In this document: in pieces, positions 44,940 to 54,622 of the stretch | Position numbering within the stretch: position 1 is the first letter of the stretch | How the letters are laid out: every line of letters starts with the position of its first letter | Source: Hanstruepera marina | GTDB taxonomy: Bacteria > Bacteroidota > Bacteroidia > Flavobacteriales > Flavobacteriaceae | Reading direction: 5' to 3' | NCBI RefSeq assembly: GCF_019880635.1 | Contig: NZ_JAINVX010000002.1 | Span: forward strand, 372,001 to 436,000 | DNA: 64,000 nucleotides | Translations under genes and position numbers: made by a program | The notes under the pieces: model-generated | Database searches by the model: none | Told to the model about the DNA's origin: nothing | What the model saw: only the letters and a program-made list of their open reading frames with translations

Positions 44940-47360
44940 ATGAAAGTACTTCAAAACAGAAAAAAAAGTAACTACTTAACTTGGAGTTTACTACTAATTA
45001 TTAGCCTATTCTTTGCTTGTGAGCAAAACAATAAACAGAATGGAGTAATGGAATCCCAGAAAGAAGGAACTGTTTTACCATTTGAAGAACCTGCTTCTTC
45101 AAGTATTACAGGTAAAACTTTGGCAGACTCTAAGCATCAATGGCGACAGGCTGAAAATCACTTACCAGCAGAAGCTCCTAATATTGTAATTTTCATGACT
45201 GATGATGCTGGTTTTGCCAATCCAAGTGCCTTTGGTGGCCCTATTCATATGCCAACTATGGAGCGTTTGGCAGGAACAGGTATTTCATATAACGCCTTTC
45301 ATACTACTGCTATGTGTTCACCTACACGAGCTTCATTACTAACAGGTAGAAATCACCACAGAGTAGCAACAGGACAAATAGCCGAATTGGCATCGGATTG
45401 GGATGGGTATTTAGGTAAAATTCCTAAATCAACTGCTACAGTTGCACAAGTATTATCTTATTATGGTTACAACACAGCTGCGTTCGGTAAATGGCATAAT
45501 ACTCCAATTACAGACATAACAAAACTAGGACCTTTTGATCGTTATCCTACAGGTATTGGATTTGACTACTTCTATGGTTTTCTTGCAGGTGAGACTTCAC
45601 AATATGAACCGCGTTTATTTGAAAACACCAATCCTATTGAGCCACCTCATGATCCAAACTATCATCTTACGGAAGATATGACAACTAAAGCTATTGAGTG
45701 GATACGAACCAATAATACTATAACTCCTGAAAAACCATTTTTTGTCTATTTCACCCCAGGTGCTGTTCATGGGCCTCATCAAATTTTTAAAGAATGGGCT
45801 GATAAGTATGATGGTAAATTTGATGAAGGATGGGAAGCGTTGCGCACCATGACCTTTGAAAAACAAAAGAAAATGGGTTGGATTCCAGAAGACGCTAAAT
45901 TAAACCCTCTAGCAAAAGGCATGCAAAAATGGGATGATGTACCTCAATCACAACGTGAGTTTCAAAGTCGTTTGATGGAGATTTATGCAGGCTTTTTAGA
46001 ACATACTGATACACAATATGGAAAAATTGTTGATGAGTTAGAACAACAAGGCTTATTGGAAAATACTTTAATCATTTACATCAACTCTGATAACGGTCCT
46101 TCAGCTGAAGGAATGAACGGCACCATTAGTGAGCTATTAGCTCAAAATGCTATGCCGTCTACTGTTGAGCAACAAATAGAAGTACTTAACAGAGATTATG
46201 GAGGTATGGATGCTTTAGGTGGGCCACAGCTAGATATCATGTATCACCATGGCTGGGCTTATGCAGGGGCATCACCCTTTCAGGGAACAAAACTTGTAGC
46301 TGCTCACTTGGGTGGTACGCGAACGCCTATGGTCATTTCTTGGCCAAAAAAAATAAAGCATGATGGTAAAGTACGTTCGCAATTTCATCATGTTAACGAT
46401 ATTGCTTCAACCATCTATGATATACTTGATATCACGCCTCCAAAAGTGGTGAATGGTGTGGAACAACAACCTCTTGATGGAACATCCATGGTTTATACCT
46501 TTGATAATGCAGATGCAAAAACCACTAAAGGTGCCCAGTATTTTGAAATTCTTGGCAGTAGAGGTGTTTACCATGACGGATGGTTTGCAGGAACATTTGG
46601 TCCAAAAATGCCTTGGTCAACAGACCCAACAGGTGTTATAAACTGGGAACCCGAAAAAGAGGTGTGGGAATTATATAACCTCACTGGAGATTATGCACAA
46701 GCCGAGAATTTAGCAGATAAAAATCCTGAAAAACTAGAAGAACTAAAAGTTGTATTTGACAAGGAAGCAACAGATAATCTTGTATATCCTATTGGAGCTT
46801 CATTTTATACTGCTTTTTACAGTCCAAGCGAGCTACCTTCTTCTTCACTAACTGAATGGTCATTCTATGAAGGACAAGGACGTATTCCTGAAGCTATGGC
46901 TCCTAAATTTGTCAGCGGACGCTCTACTTTAGCCGTTATTGATGCTGAGATTAATAACAACTCCGAAGGTGTTCTCTTTGCTTTAGGTGGCATTTCTTCT
47001 GGTTTTACGGTATACATTGATAAAGGATTTTTGAAAGTAGAATACAACGCTATGACTTTAAACCGATATAAAATTTCTTCAACTACAACCATCCCTACTG
47101 GAAAAGTTAAAATTGAAGTGGAAACCAAGTACGATTCAAAAGAACGTATGGCTCCAGCTATAGTTACTTTAAAAGTAAATGGAGAGCAAGTAGGACAAGG
47201 GCGTATTGAACGGTCTGTTCCTGCAATACATACAGCTTCTGAAACTTTTGACATAGGTGTTGATTTAGGTTCGCCTGTATCATTGGATTATTACAATCGT
47301 ACACCCTTTCGTTTTAATGGGGAAATTGAGAAAATTAATATTAAATATATTGATGAATAA
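44940..47360 (+). CDS. Lipoprotein arylsulfatase (sulfatase family S1)
   Basis: An 806-residue formylglycine-type sulfatase. The signal peptide ends in a lipobox (LFFAC, lipid Cys). NIVIFMTDDAGFANPS binds the metal; CSPTRASLLTGR at residues 126-137 is PROSITE signature 1, with Cys126 as the residue to be made formylglycine; AAFGKWHN is the second signature. A C-terminal third (FVSGRSTLAVIDAEIN to the end) is a beta-sandwich module seen in the long arylsulfatases. Length and layout match the large, arylsulfatase-type enzymes rather than carrageenan/heparan sulfatases. A maturase gene is not in the window. Confidence 0.92.
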   Translation: MKVLQNRKKSNYLTWSLLLIISLFFACEQNNKQNGVMESQKEGTVLPFEEPASSSITGKTLADSKHQWRQAENHLPAEAPNIVIFMTDDAGFANPSAFGGPIHMPTMERLAGTGISYNAFHTTAMCSPTRASLLTGRNHHRVATGQIAELASDWDGYLGKIPKSTATVAQVLSYYGYNTAAFGKWHNTPITDITKLGPFDRYPTGIGFDYFYGFLAGETSQYEPRLFENTNPIEPPHDPNYHLTEDMTTKAIEWIRTNNTITPEKPFFVYFTPGAVHGPHQIFKEWADKYDGKFDEGWEALRTMTFEKQKKMGWIPEDAKLNPLAKGMQKWDDVPQSQREFQSRLMEIYAGFLEHTDTQYGKIVDELEQQGLLENTLIIYINSDNGPSAEGMNGTISELLAQNAMPSTVEQQIEVLNRDYGGMDALGGPQLDIMYHHGWAYAGASPFQGTKLVAAHLGGTRTPMVISWPKKIKHDGKVRSQFHHVNDIASTIYDILDITPPKVVNGVEQQPLDGTSMVYTFDNADAKTTKGAQYFEILGSRGVYHDGWFAGTFGPKMPWSTDPTGVINWEPEKEVWELYNLTGDYAQAENLADKNPEKLEELKVVFDKEATDNLVYPIGASFYTAFYSPSELPSSSLTEWSFYEGQGRIPEAMAPKFVSGRSTLAVIDAEINNNSEGVLFALGGISSGFTVYIDKGFLKVEYNAMTLNRYKISSTTTIPTGKVKIEVETKYDSKERMAPAIVTLKVNGEQVGQGRIERSVPAIHTASETFDIGVDLGSPVSLDYYNRTPFRFNGEIEKINIKYIDE

Positions 47361-47389
47361 AAAATTAATATAGAAACAAACCAATCAAA

Positions 47390-48778
47390 ATGAAAACCAA
47401 TTTACTATTACTGGCAATCTTGCTAGTACTAACTTCCTGTATAGAAGAACCAAAACTAACAGCTAACGAAGCCAAAGAAATTGCCAAAGAGGCTTATACT
47501 TATGCCAATCCAATGGTCGACCATTATCGAGGGCTTTACAATTACTTCATCGACATAAACAGTTCAGACTACAAAGGCCCCTGGAATACAGTTATCAATA
47601 TGGCGAGGGTATATACCCATGAAGACCGTACTATACAGACTGCAAATTCCGATACACCGTATAGCTTTGCAGCTTTGGATTTGCGTTCAGAACCTATAGT
47701 TCTTACAATTCCTAAAATGGAAGAAAATCGCTATTTCAGTATACAACTTATTGACATGTACACCCATAACTTTGATTTTATCGGTAAGCGAACAGTGGGC
47801 AATAATGGTGGTCGTTTTCTCATAGCTGGCCCAGAATGGGATGGTGAAAAACCTGGCGGCATTGAAAAGGTTATTAAAGCTGAAACTGAATGGGTATTAG
47901 CAGTGTATAGAACACAACTTTTCAATCCTGATGATCTCGACAATGTGAAGCAAATTCAGTCGGAGTATAATCTTCAATCGCTATCTTCCTTTCTTGATTT
48001 ACCCGCCCAAGAGGCAGCACCGGATATTCAATTCATTGAACCCTTAACGCTGGATGAAATTAAAGCGTCTCCAAAGGTATTTGAGCAATTGAACTATCTC
48101 CTGCAATTCTGTCCTACCCATCCTTCAGAAAAAGAATTAATGAAACGTTTTGCTAAACTAGGAATTGGAGCTGGAGAAGAATTCAAATGGGACTCTTTTT
48201 CTCCAGAAGTTCAAAATGCAATAAAACAAGGAATTGCAGATTCCTGGGTTGATTTTGAGGCTCTTAAATCGCAAGCAGAAGCTGGAGGATTAGGGTCAGC
48301 AGAAATATTTGGCACCAGGGAACACCTTAACAATAACTACAGCTACAGGATGATAGCTGCAGTAGTGGGAATATGGGGAGCGAGTGCCGAAGAGGCGATT
48401 TATCCAACCTATTATGTCGACTCGGAAAATGAACCACTTAACGGTGCCAATAAGTACACCCTTCGTTTTGAACCGGGACAATTACCTCCTGTAGGTGCCT
48501 TTTGGTCCTTAACCATGTATGAGCTTCCGGCGAGCCTTCTCGTGGAGAACCCGCTTAACCGTTATCTGCTTAATTCACCCATGATGGATGATTTCGTTTT
48601 TGGCAAAGACGGAGGACTTACCCTTTATTTTCAAAATGAATCTCCGGGCAAAGAAAAAGAACCTAATTGGTTACCTGCACCCAAAGGACCATTTTCAGTT
48701 GTAATGCGATTGTATTTGCCGAAACCAGAGACCTTATCAGGAGAATGGGTAAGACCACAAATGGTGAAAAATAATTAG
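47390..48778 (+). CDS. DUF1254/DUF1214 lipoprotein
   Basis: A 462-residue lipoprotein (LLVLTSC, then IEEPK). Residues 30-190 form DUF1254, with EAKEIAKEAYTYANPMVDHYRG, QTANSDTPYSFAALDL and LIDMYTHNFDFIGKR; the C-terminal LPPVGAFWSLTMYELPAS, LLVENPLNRYLL and NWLPAPKGPFSVVMRLY is DUF1214. Families are of unknown biochemistry. It starts 29 bases after the sulfatase, and a second family member follows two genes on, so the product probably works on the sulfatase's product or substrate in the periplasm. Confidence 0.9.
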   Translation: MKTNLLLLAILLVLTSCIEEPKLTANEAKEIAKEAYTYANPMVDHYRGLYNYFIDINSSDYKGPWNTVINMARVYTHEDRTIQTANSDTPYSFAALDLRSEPIVLTIPKMEENRYFSIQLIDMYTHNFDFIGKRTVGNNGGRFLIAGPEWDGEKPGGIEKVIKAETEWVLAVYRTQLFNPDDLDNVKQIQSEYNLQSLSSFLDLPAQEAAPDIQFIEPLTLDEIKASPKVFEQLNYLLQFCPTHPSEKELMKRFAKLGIGAGEEFKWDSFSPEVQNAIKQGIADSWVDFEALKSQAEAGGLGSAEIFGTREHLNNNYSYRMIAAVVGIWGASAEEAIYPTYYVDSENEPLNGANKYTLRFEPGQLPPVGAFWSLTMYELPASLLVENPLNRYLLNSPMMDDFVFGKDGGLTLYFQNESPGKEKEPNWLPAPKGPFSVVMRLYLPKPETLSGEWVRPQMVKNN

Positions 48779-48792
48779 CAAATTGATAAATG

Positions 48793-50508
48793 ATGAGTAA
48801 CAAGCTTTTAAAACAGATTAAAAAATCCCTTTTACTCCTAGGCATCATTTTTTTTATTGGTTCTGTAAACACGTATTCACAAAACGATTCAAAAACCAAA
48901 TTAATCTTGCAAATAACCGTGGATCAATTAAGAGCTGATTTGCCTCGTACAGTTTTAGATCGCTTACCAGATGGTGGATTTAAATACTTTTACAATGAAG
49001 GTATCGTTTATGAAAATGCGCACCATCGTCATGCCAATACAGAAACAGTTGTAGGTCACGCAACGTTGGCCACAGGTGCCGACCCTTCTGAACATGGCAT
49101 GATAGGTAATTTATGGTATGATAAAGAACATAAGCGATCGGTTTACAACGTGGAGGATTACCGTTACCCCTTAATTGGTTCAGGTAAAGGAGTGGACAAG
49201 ACTACTGAAATAGATCCCACTCAAGCAGCTGCTTCAACTGATGGGAGATCTCCTTCGGCTTTAATTTCAACAACTTTTTCAGATGAATTAGCTTTATTCA
49301 CCAATGGCAAATCTAAAATATTTGGTGTTTCGGTTAAAGATCGTGGTGCAATACCCATGGCTGGTCATGCTGGAAAAGCGTTCTGGTTCAGTAAGGCCAC
49401 TGGTCAATTTGCAACAAGTACATACTATTATGATGACTATCCAGATTGGGTAAACAAATGGAACGAGAAAGAAAAGTATAAAGCGTATGCCAATACCAGT
49501 TGGAATTTAACAAACGATATTTCAACCTATATTCATGGTGAAGAAGATGATATGCCTTATGAAACAAATCTTCCTGGATATGGTGTAGTGTTCCCGCATA
49601 ATTTTGGAGACACAGATAACAAATACTTTACTACGTTTTTAACACTTAGCCCAGTTGGCGATGAGTTAACCTTAGATTTTGCTAAGGAATTGATTGTAGC
49701 TGAACAATTAGGCAGTGATAATATTACTGATTATCTATCGGTGAGTTTTTCATCTACTGATTATATAGGACATACTTTTGGTCCAGCAAGTTTGGAAAGT
49801 GAAGACAACCTAATAAGATTAGACAGAACACTTGCAAACCTGATAAGTTTTGTGGATGATAAAATTGGGCTGGATAATGTACTCATTGTTTTATCCGCCG
49901 ATCATGGTGGCCCAGATGTTCCTGACCGTTTGAAGAACTTTGGTGTTGACGCAGGCTATTTTGATATTGACAGTGTTGACACAACAACCATAAGTCAAGT
50001 AATGAGAAAGAAGTTCAATTTAACCGAAAAAATTGTTTCTGGTTATTTCCATCCGTATGTGTATTTAAATAGAGATGTTATTGAAAAAAGCAAATTGGAT
50101 ATTAATGAAGTTTCCCGAGCACTGGCACACGAACTTCAAACTCAGGAAGGCATTGCGTTTGCTATCCCATCCATTGATTTGTTGGAGGGGAAACTCGCAG
50201 ACACTGAACTGAACAGGTCGGTGTTAAGGAATTATAATCCCAAAAGATCGGGAGAAATATTCATAGTTACAGAACCGTATTGGTACATAAATGACTTTGA
50301 TGGTTTAGTGGTAGCAAGCACCCACGGTTCTCCATGGAAATACGACACATCTGTACCAGTGATTTTTGCAGGAAATGGATTGAAGCATCAAACTGTTTTT
50401 AGGAATGTGGAAACAGTTGATATCGCATTAACTTTATCAAATTATCTTAAAATCAAAATCCCCTCTGCGGCCTCGGGACAACCCTTGTTTGAAGTATTAA
50501 AAAAATAA
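48793..50508 (+). CDS. Alkaline-phosphatase-superfamily phosphatase, PafA-like
   Basis: A 571-residue secreted or membrane-anchored enzyme. A signal peptide (SLLLLGIIFFIGSVNTYSQ) precedes ITVDQLRADLP (metal-binding Asp44), the nucleophile region NTETVVGHATLATGADPSEHG (Thr85 expected as nucleophile), and later metal motifs VSFSSTDYIGHTFGP and SADHGGPD. The Thr rather than Ser nucleophile and no Ca-binding domain place it with the PafA-type phosphomonoesterases. Start 48793 or the ATG three bases earlier. Between two DUF1254 genes; it may remove phosphate from an intermediate or have a broader role. Confidence 0.88.
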   Translation: MSNKLLKQIKKSLLLLGIIFFIGSVNTYSQNDSKTKLILQITVDQLRADLPRTVLDRLPDGGFKYFYNEGIVYENAHHRHANTETVVGHATLATGADPSEHGMIGNLWYDKEHKRSVYNVEDYRYPLIGSGKGVDKTTEIDPTQAAASTDGRSPSALISTTFSDELALFTNGKSKIFGVSVKDRGAIPMAGHAGKAFWFSKATGQFATSTYYYDDYPDWVNKWNEKEKYKAYANTSWNLTNDISTYIHGEEDDMPYETNLPGYGVVFPHNFGDTDNKYFTTFLTLSPVGDELTLDFAKELIVAEQLGSDNITDYLSVSFSSTDYIGHTFGPASLESEDNLIRLDRTLANLISFVDDKIGLDNVLIVLSADHGGPDVPDRLKNFGVDAGYFDIDSVDTTTISQVMRKKFNLTEKIVSGYFHPYVYLNRDVIEKSKLDINEVSRALAHELQTQEGIAFAIPSIDLLEGKLADTELNRSVLRNYNPKRSGEIFIVTEPYWYINDFDGLVVASTHGSPWKYDTSVPVIFAGNGLKHQTVFRNVETVDIALTLSNYLKIKIPSAASGQPLFEVLKK

Positions 50509-50520
50509 AAATAGATTAAA

Positions 50521-51942
50521 ATGAAAACTTTAAAACTGAAAACATTATTCACCGTTTTTTTGTTTGGTGCAATTATGTTAGGAACAAATTCCTGCGACAA
50601 TAAAAAACAAGATTTAACTTCTCAAGAAGCCAAACAAATTGCTGAAGAAGCATACATCTATGCTTATCCTATGATAGAACATTACAAAATGATGTTTGCC
50701 TATACTATGTATGAAGAATCAGGGCTATTTACAGGACCATTTAATACGCTTTCGAATAATGCAACATTGAATGGACCAAAAGACACCATTATTGTTCGAC
50801 CTAATAATGATACTTTTTATTCCTCTGTATGGCTTGATTTATCACATCAACCTCAAATTATGGAAGTTCCTGCTATTACCAACGGAAGATACTATTCTTT
50901 CCAGATCATAGACATGTATACTCACAATATAGACTATGTAGGTACCCGTAAAACAGGTTTTGATGCAGGAAATTATATGTTTGTTGGCCCAAATTGGGAA
51001 GGTGAAACTCCAGAAGGAATTAACAAGGTCATTCATTCTGAAGGAAATTACCTTTTAGCACTTGGACGCACTCAAGTTTTTGGTCCTGATGATGTTGAGA
51101 AGGCTCAAGAATTGATGACAGGCTATAAAGTATTGTCACTCAATAAATATTTAGGCAACATGGAAGCTGATGTTATGCCTCCAAATCCTGATTTCCCACC
51201 ATACAATCCACAGAAAGTAGCCGATGCAAATTTCATTAGTTATTTGAATGCTTTAATGACTCAAGGACCTATTCATCCTAATGAAAAAGCAATGTTTGAA
51301 CGGTTTGCAAAAATTGGAATAGCACCTGGAAAACCGTTTAACTCTGATGATATTGAACCTGAAATTCTTGCAGCAATAAATGAAGGCGTACAATCAGGGA
51401 TGGAAAAAATAAAAGAGGAGTCAACAAAGTTAGGTATGAGAAAAGATGGTTGGCAATTGATTTCTGGTTCCTTTGGAACAAGGGAAGCCATGAAAGGGAA
51501 ATATTTGAGAAGAGCAGCAGCAGCATATTTTGGGCTTTATGGAAATGATTTGGAAGAAGCTTTCTATCCCGAAACTACTTTTGATGCAGATGGTGAGGAG
51601 CTCGACGGATCTAAATACAACTATATCTTGCATTTTAATGCCGATGAATTGCCTCCGGCCAAATCATTTTGGTCGCTAACCATGTACAAACTACCTGAAC
51701 AACTGCTTATAGAGAATGAAATCAATCGCTACATAATAAGCAGTAATACCAAAGGCTTAAAATATAACGACGATGGTTCTTTGGATGTTTATATCCAGAA
51801 AGACAATCCTGGAGAAGATAAAATATCTAATTGGCTGCCAGCACATGATGGGAAGCTTTCATTACAGTCGCGCATTTACTGGCCTGATCCAAATGCGCTT
51901 GACCCATTATATGCACCACCTGCTGTAGAAAAGACAAATTAA
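50521..51942 (+). CDS. DUF1254/DUF1214 lipoprotein, second copy
   Basis: A 473-residue paralogue of the protein at 47390, again with signal peptide and lipobox (GTNSC). It shares EEAYIYAYPMIEHYK, RPNNDTFYSSVWLDLS, IIDMYTHNIDYVGTRK, PPAKSFWSLTMYKLPEQ and NWLPAHDGKLSLQSRIYW. It is 12 bases after the phosphatase gene. RPNNDT here is the usual family pattern (RPNxDT), changed to QTANSDT in the first copy, so the two may have different specificity. It is the last coding gene of the module. Confidence 0.9.
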   Translation: MKTLKLKTLFTVFLFGAIMLGTNSCDNKKQDLTSQEAKQIAEEAYIYAYPMIEHYKMMFAYTMYEESGLFTGPFNTLSNNATLNGPKDTIIVRPNNDTFYSSVWLDLSHQPQIMEVPAITNGRYYSFQIIDMYTHNIDYVGTRKTGFDAGNYMFVGPNWEGETPEGINKVIHSEGNYLLALGRTQVFGPDDVEKAQELMTGYKVLSLNKYLGNMEADVMPPNPDFPPYNPQKVADANFISYLNALMTQGPIHPNEKAMFERFAKIGIAPGKPFNSDDIEPEILAAINEGVQSGMEKIKEESTKLGMRKDGWQLISGSFGTREAMKGKYLRRAAAAYFGLYGNDLEEAFYPETTFDADGEELDGSKYNYILHFNADELPPAKSFWSLTMYKLPEQLLIENEINRYIISSNTKGLKYNDDGSLDVYIQKDNPGEDKISNWLPAHDGKLSLQSRIYWPDPNALDPLYAPPAVEKTN

Positions 51943-52020
51943 CTAATAAGTTAAATTAAGCAAAGATGAATTTTTTTTAGGTCTAAAAGCAAGATTATAT
52001 TTATAAAAATAAGTTGATTA

Positions 52021-52080
52021 TTAACAGCGACGTACCAAGGAAAAGATGTCGTTAAGTGCATTTAAAAAGGTAATTATAAG
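52021..52080 (+). pseudogene. Remnant of a T9SS sorting-domain 3' end
   Basis: A short stretch reads 'GKDVVKCI' then a stop, aligned with the last residues 'GRDVVKRIIKR' of the BNR exoprotein gene at 42 kb; a one-base loss gives the early stop, and the original stop position is kept as 'taa'. Its downstream DNA (ctagccaacc, then the hairpin) also matches. It is a decayed second copy of that gene's end, not a functional gene. Confidence 0.65.
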
Positions 52081-52114
52081 CTTACTAGCCAACCAACAAT
52101 GATTAATAGCTGAA

Positions 52115-52147
52115 GGGTCCAACATTTAGTTGGGCTTTTCTTTTTTA
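52115..52147 (+). terminator. Terminator after the sulfatase module
   Basis: gtccaac / gttgggc stem with a five-base loop and a T-rich tail (ttttctttttt). It is the diverged twin of the hairpin at 42224-42266. It would also serve the convergent gene end at 52145. Confidence 0.75.
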
Positions 52148-52573
52148 TAAATTACTGAATAATTTATTCTCTAAATGATGTACAATGGCTTTCCATTTCG
52201 ATTTGTAAAGACCTATAAAAAACAAATACAGTGCATCACTAGTATATTGAAACTCGAAAGAATCCAGAATTTGTTTTCCAAATATAAAACGCAGTGATAA
52301 AAGAACTAGTGTGATTACAATGTTTAATATGCCACTGTTTAAATGGAATTTTCCTGTTTCTTCATTTTTATTAATGGAGTATAATTTTAAATATAGTTTT
52401 CCAATAACTATACCACCAAAAAAGAATAGCATATAATAAAGTGGCGTACCATATACAAAAGCATCATACAAAACAACTACAGACATGAAAACAATTAAAA
52501 CTCTAAAAATGATATTTAGAGTTTTTATTTTGTTATCCACAACACTTTTAAGTGCCTTTTTTTTGATACTCAT
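52145..52573 (-). CDS. Small inner-membrane protein of unknown function
   Basis: A 142-residue protein with about four hydrophobic stretches (IIFRVLIVFMSVVVLYDAF, YYMLFFFGGIVIGKLYLKLY, LNIVITLVLLSLRFIFG, and one near the C-terminus) between basic N- and C-termini. No family recognised. It lies 38 bases after the Omp85-type gene on the same strand and could be cotranscribed with the M20 operon. Confidence 0.68.
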   Translation of the reverse strand: MSIKKKALKSVVDNKIKTLNIIFRVLIVFMSVVVLYDAFVYGTPLYYMLFFFGGIVIGKLYLKLYSINKNEETGKFHLNSGILNIVITLVLLSLRFIFGKQILDSFEFQYTSDALYLFFIGLYKSKWKAIVHHLENKLFSNL

Positions 52574-52611
52574 ACAATAATAAATATGGATTAGCTATTT
52601 ATTAAATGATT

Positions 52612-53685
52612 CTAGAACGCTTCTCCAATTCTAAAATACACGCCCCAATCATCTTTGCCCAAAGCAGCATCTAGACCGATATTGAATTTAGTGTCTTTAA
52701 ACGCTCTATATCGAAATCCAACGCCACCACCAGGTAATACTTCGCCATCAAAATCATCGTTATCGGCACCAAAAAGCGTTGCTATACCTGCAAAACCCAC
52801 TACACCCATACGTTTAGCAAAATTCAATCTGTATTCCCCTTGAAGTGCCATAACCGTATTGCCACGATATTTTCCTTCAGAATAACCTCTAATATCATTG
52901 CCGCCTACAATAGCTTGTTGTTCAAAGGCGATATTGCCTAGTCCAAATGTTCCCGAAAAACGAGCGGCTAATACATCCTTTTGGTCTCTCATGGCAAAAT
53001 ATTTATTGAAGTTAGCCGTTATTTTATTGGCATTGACTTCATTTCCAAACCATTCGGCATAGGTAATCCATTTGGCATTAATCATATTTCCAGTAGTTGA
53101 ATAGTACACATTGTCTCGTGTATCAAATAAAATATTTAATTCTAAACCGTTTGTTATTGTAGTAGACTCATCTACTATATTGTTTTCAAAAACCGTATTA
53201 TAACTAGCATAGGTATAGGTTAGACCACCATAGAAATTGGTAACTAGTCTTCTTTGAATACCCATGCTGAATATAGTGGCATTAGTGGCGTAGTTGTAAA
53301 AGTCGGCATTGTTAAACTCCCCTGCGAAAAATTGCGAGTTAAGGTCTCCTAAAGCCAATAATAGGGTGCCACGCCAACGGTCTTCATGAAAATAAAACTT
53401 GTTGAATACACCAACAAAATACGATTTATTGGTGGTATATACACCAGCAACACCCGATAAGGATTTAGGGGATATAGTATCCTGTTTATTTAGTTTGTAC
53501 ATCGCCATAGGTATGCCCCCAAACATGAACTTGAGATTACGGTTGTAACTGATAAAAGGCATTACTGTTAAGTCCAGATTTTTTTCTTTCACTTGAGTTT
53601 GCTTCAAGCTATCTTGAGTTTTATTTTGCGCTATTGAAATAGTTGAAATAAAAAGCAGACCTAATAGAATGGAGATGTTTCTCAT
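52612..53685 (-). CDS. Omp85/BamA-type C-terminal barrel protein
   Basis: A 357-residue protein with signal peptide (LLGLLFISTISIAQ). Strand-rich sequence ends in GLDAALGKDDWGVYFRIGEAF; the GGNDIRGYSEGKYRG segment matches the (V/I)RGY loop of Omp85 barrels. No POTRA repeats are present, so it is a short surface-antigen (D15) type, not BamA. Function unknown; similar short barrels sit next to transporters and hydrolases. ATG at 53685 is used; a TTG three bases earlier is possible. Confidence 0.85.
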   Translation of the reverse strand: MRNISILLGLLFISTISIAQNKTQDSLKQTQVKEKNLDLTVMPFISYNRNLKFMFGGIPMAMYKLNKQDTISPKSLSGVAGVYTTNKSYFVGVFNKFYFHEDRWRGTLLLALGDLNSQFFAGEFNNADFYNYATNATIFSMGIQRRLVTNFYGGLTYTYASYNTVFENNIVDESTTITNGLELNILFDTRDNVYYSTTGNMINAKWITYAEWFGNEVNANKITANFNKYFAMRDQKDVLAARFSGTFGLGNIAFEQQAIVGGNDIRGYSEGKYRGNTVMALQGEYRLNFAKRMGVVGFAGIATLFGADNDDFDGEVLPGGGVGFRYRAFKDTKFNIGLDAALGKDDWGVYFRIGEAF

Positions 53686-53710
53686 CAAATTTTGAAAGGC
53701 GTTCTTTGCA

Positions 53711-54610
53711 CTACCATGGTAAAGGAACTACAGGCGCAATGGTTATTCTAAATTGATGCTGAGGACCAAAGGCCTCTGGCGACGCAACATAATACCAATA
53801 CTGTGCACCAAATCTAACTGGAAGCTTTCCAATTCTTGTTACTTTTTGAATACCGGTTCCAATGGGTAATGTAAATTTATTGCCATCAGTAGCATTGTGA
53901 TTGTAGGCGTAAGTTGGAGAGGCTGTAATTTGCCAACCTTTATTTAGATTAATGGTATAAAAGTATTGTCCAGCTGTTATGCTTACACCATCTGATGAAG
54001 GACCAGAAGTAGCCCAAAAGTCATCAGGTAATATAGCTGAACTAGTAGGGTCAGCATCCTTACCACTTCCAACACTCCAGGCATGGCTAACAATTAACCC
54101 TAAAGCTCCAAAACTGGTTAATTTGGCAATCATCATTTCTGGGCCTAATGTGGTGTAATTTGCTCGTAATGCTTCATCTGAAGCTGTTCTGAAACTTCCG
54201 AAAACACCAACTAAAGTTATCCATTTAGATGGCCAGGTTTTACCAATAGCAACATCTGCACTAATATTACCAAGTCCTGATTTTTGCTCAAAACCATTCG
54301 CCGTAATAGTGGGTTGTGAGATATACATGGGTATTAAAGGTCTTACATATAAATTTATCCCTTCAGAGATTGGAATCGGTAAGGATGGTTGAAAGCTTAC
54401 AACCGAAGCGCTTTGGCCACTAGCATTATTGATATCTCCGTTATAGCCAATAAAATCTATTGGAAATAACATTTGCCCCAAAGTGGCATTAGGGTTGGCC
54501 AATTCTTTAGCTAAATCGGCAGCACTTTTTTCTAGCTTTTCATCTTGGGCATTCATTGTAGCCATTGTAAAAAGCAGAAGAATTGTTGATAATAAGTATT
54601 TGCTTTTCAT
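53711..54610 (-). CDS. Outer-membrane beta-barrel protein
   Basis: A 299-residue protein with signal peptide (LLSTILLLFTMATMNAQ) and a helical stretch (AADLAKELANPNATLGQML). Strands such as INLYVRPLIPMYIS, YFYTINLNKGWQITASPTYAY and QHQFRITIAPVVPLPW complete a barrel. Style resembles the MetA/phenol-degradation-type outer-membrane proteins, but no diagnostic motif is seen. Twelve bases after the DcaP-like porin, in the same operon. Confidence 0.78.
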   Translation of the reverse strand: MKSKYLLSTILLLFTMATMNAQDEKLEKSAADLAKELANPNATLGQMLFPIDFIGYNGDINNASGQSASVVSFQPSLPIPISEGINLYVRPLIPMYISQPTITANGFEQKSGLGNISADVAIGKTWPSKWITLVGVFGSFRTASDEALRANYTTLGPEMMIAKLTSFGALGLIVSHAWSVGSGKDADPTSSAILPDDFWATSGPSSDGVSITAGQYFYTINLNKGWQITASPTYAYNHNATDGNKFTLPIGTGIQKVTRIGKLPVRFGAQYWYYVASPEAFGPQHQFRITIAPVVPLPW

Positions 54611-54622
54611 TATTTATGTTTT

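Noticed and set aside
46865-47254. 129-codon frame antisense to the sulfatase
   Set aside because: It sits entirely opposite the conserved C-terminal module of the sulfatase and has Ser/Pro-rich shadow composition.
43157-51942. Classic polysaccharide utilisation locus
   Set aside because: There is a sulfatase but no SusC/SusD pair, no glycoside hydrolase and no hybrid two-component regulator.
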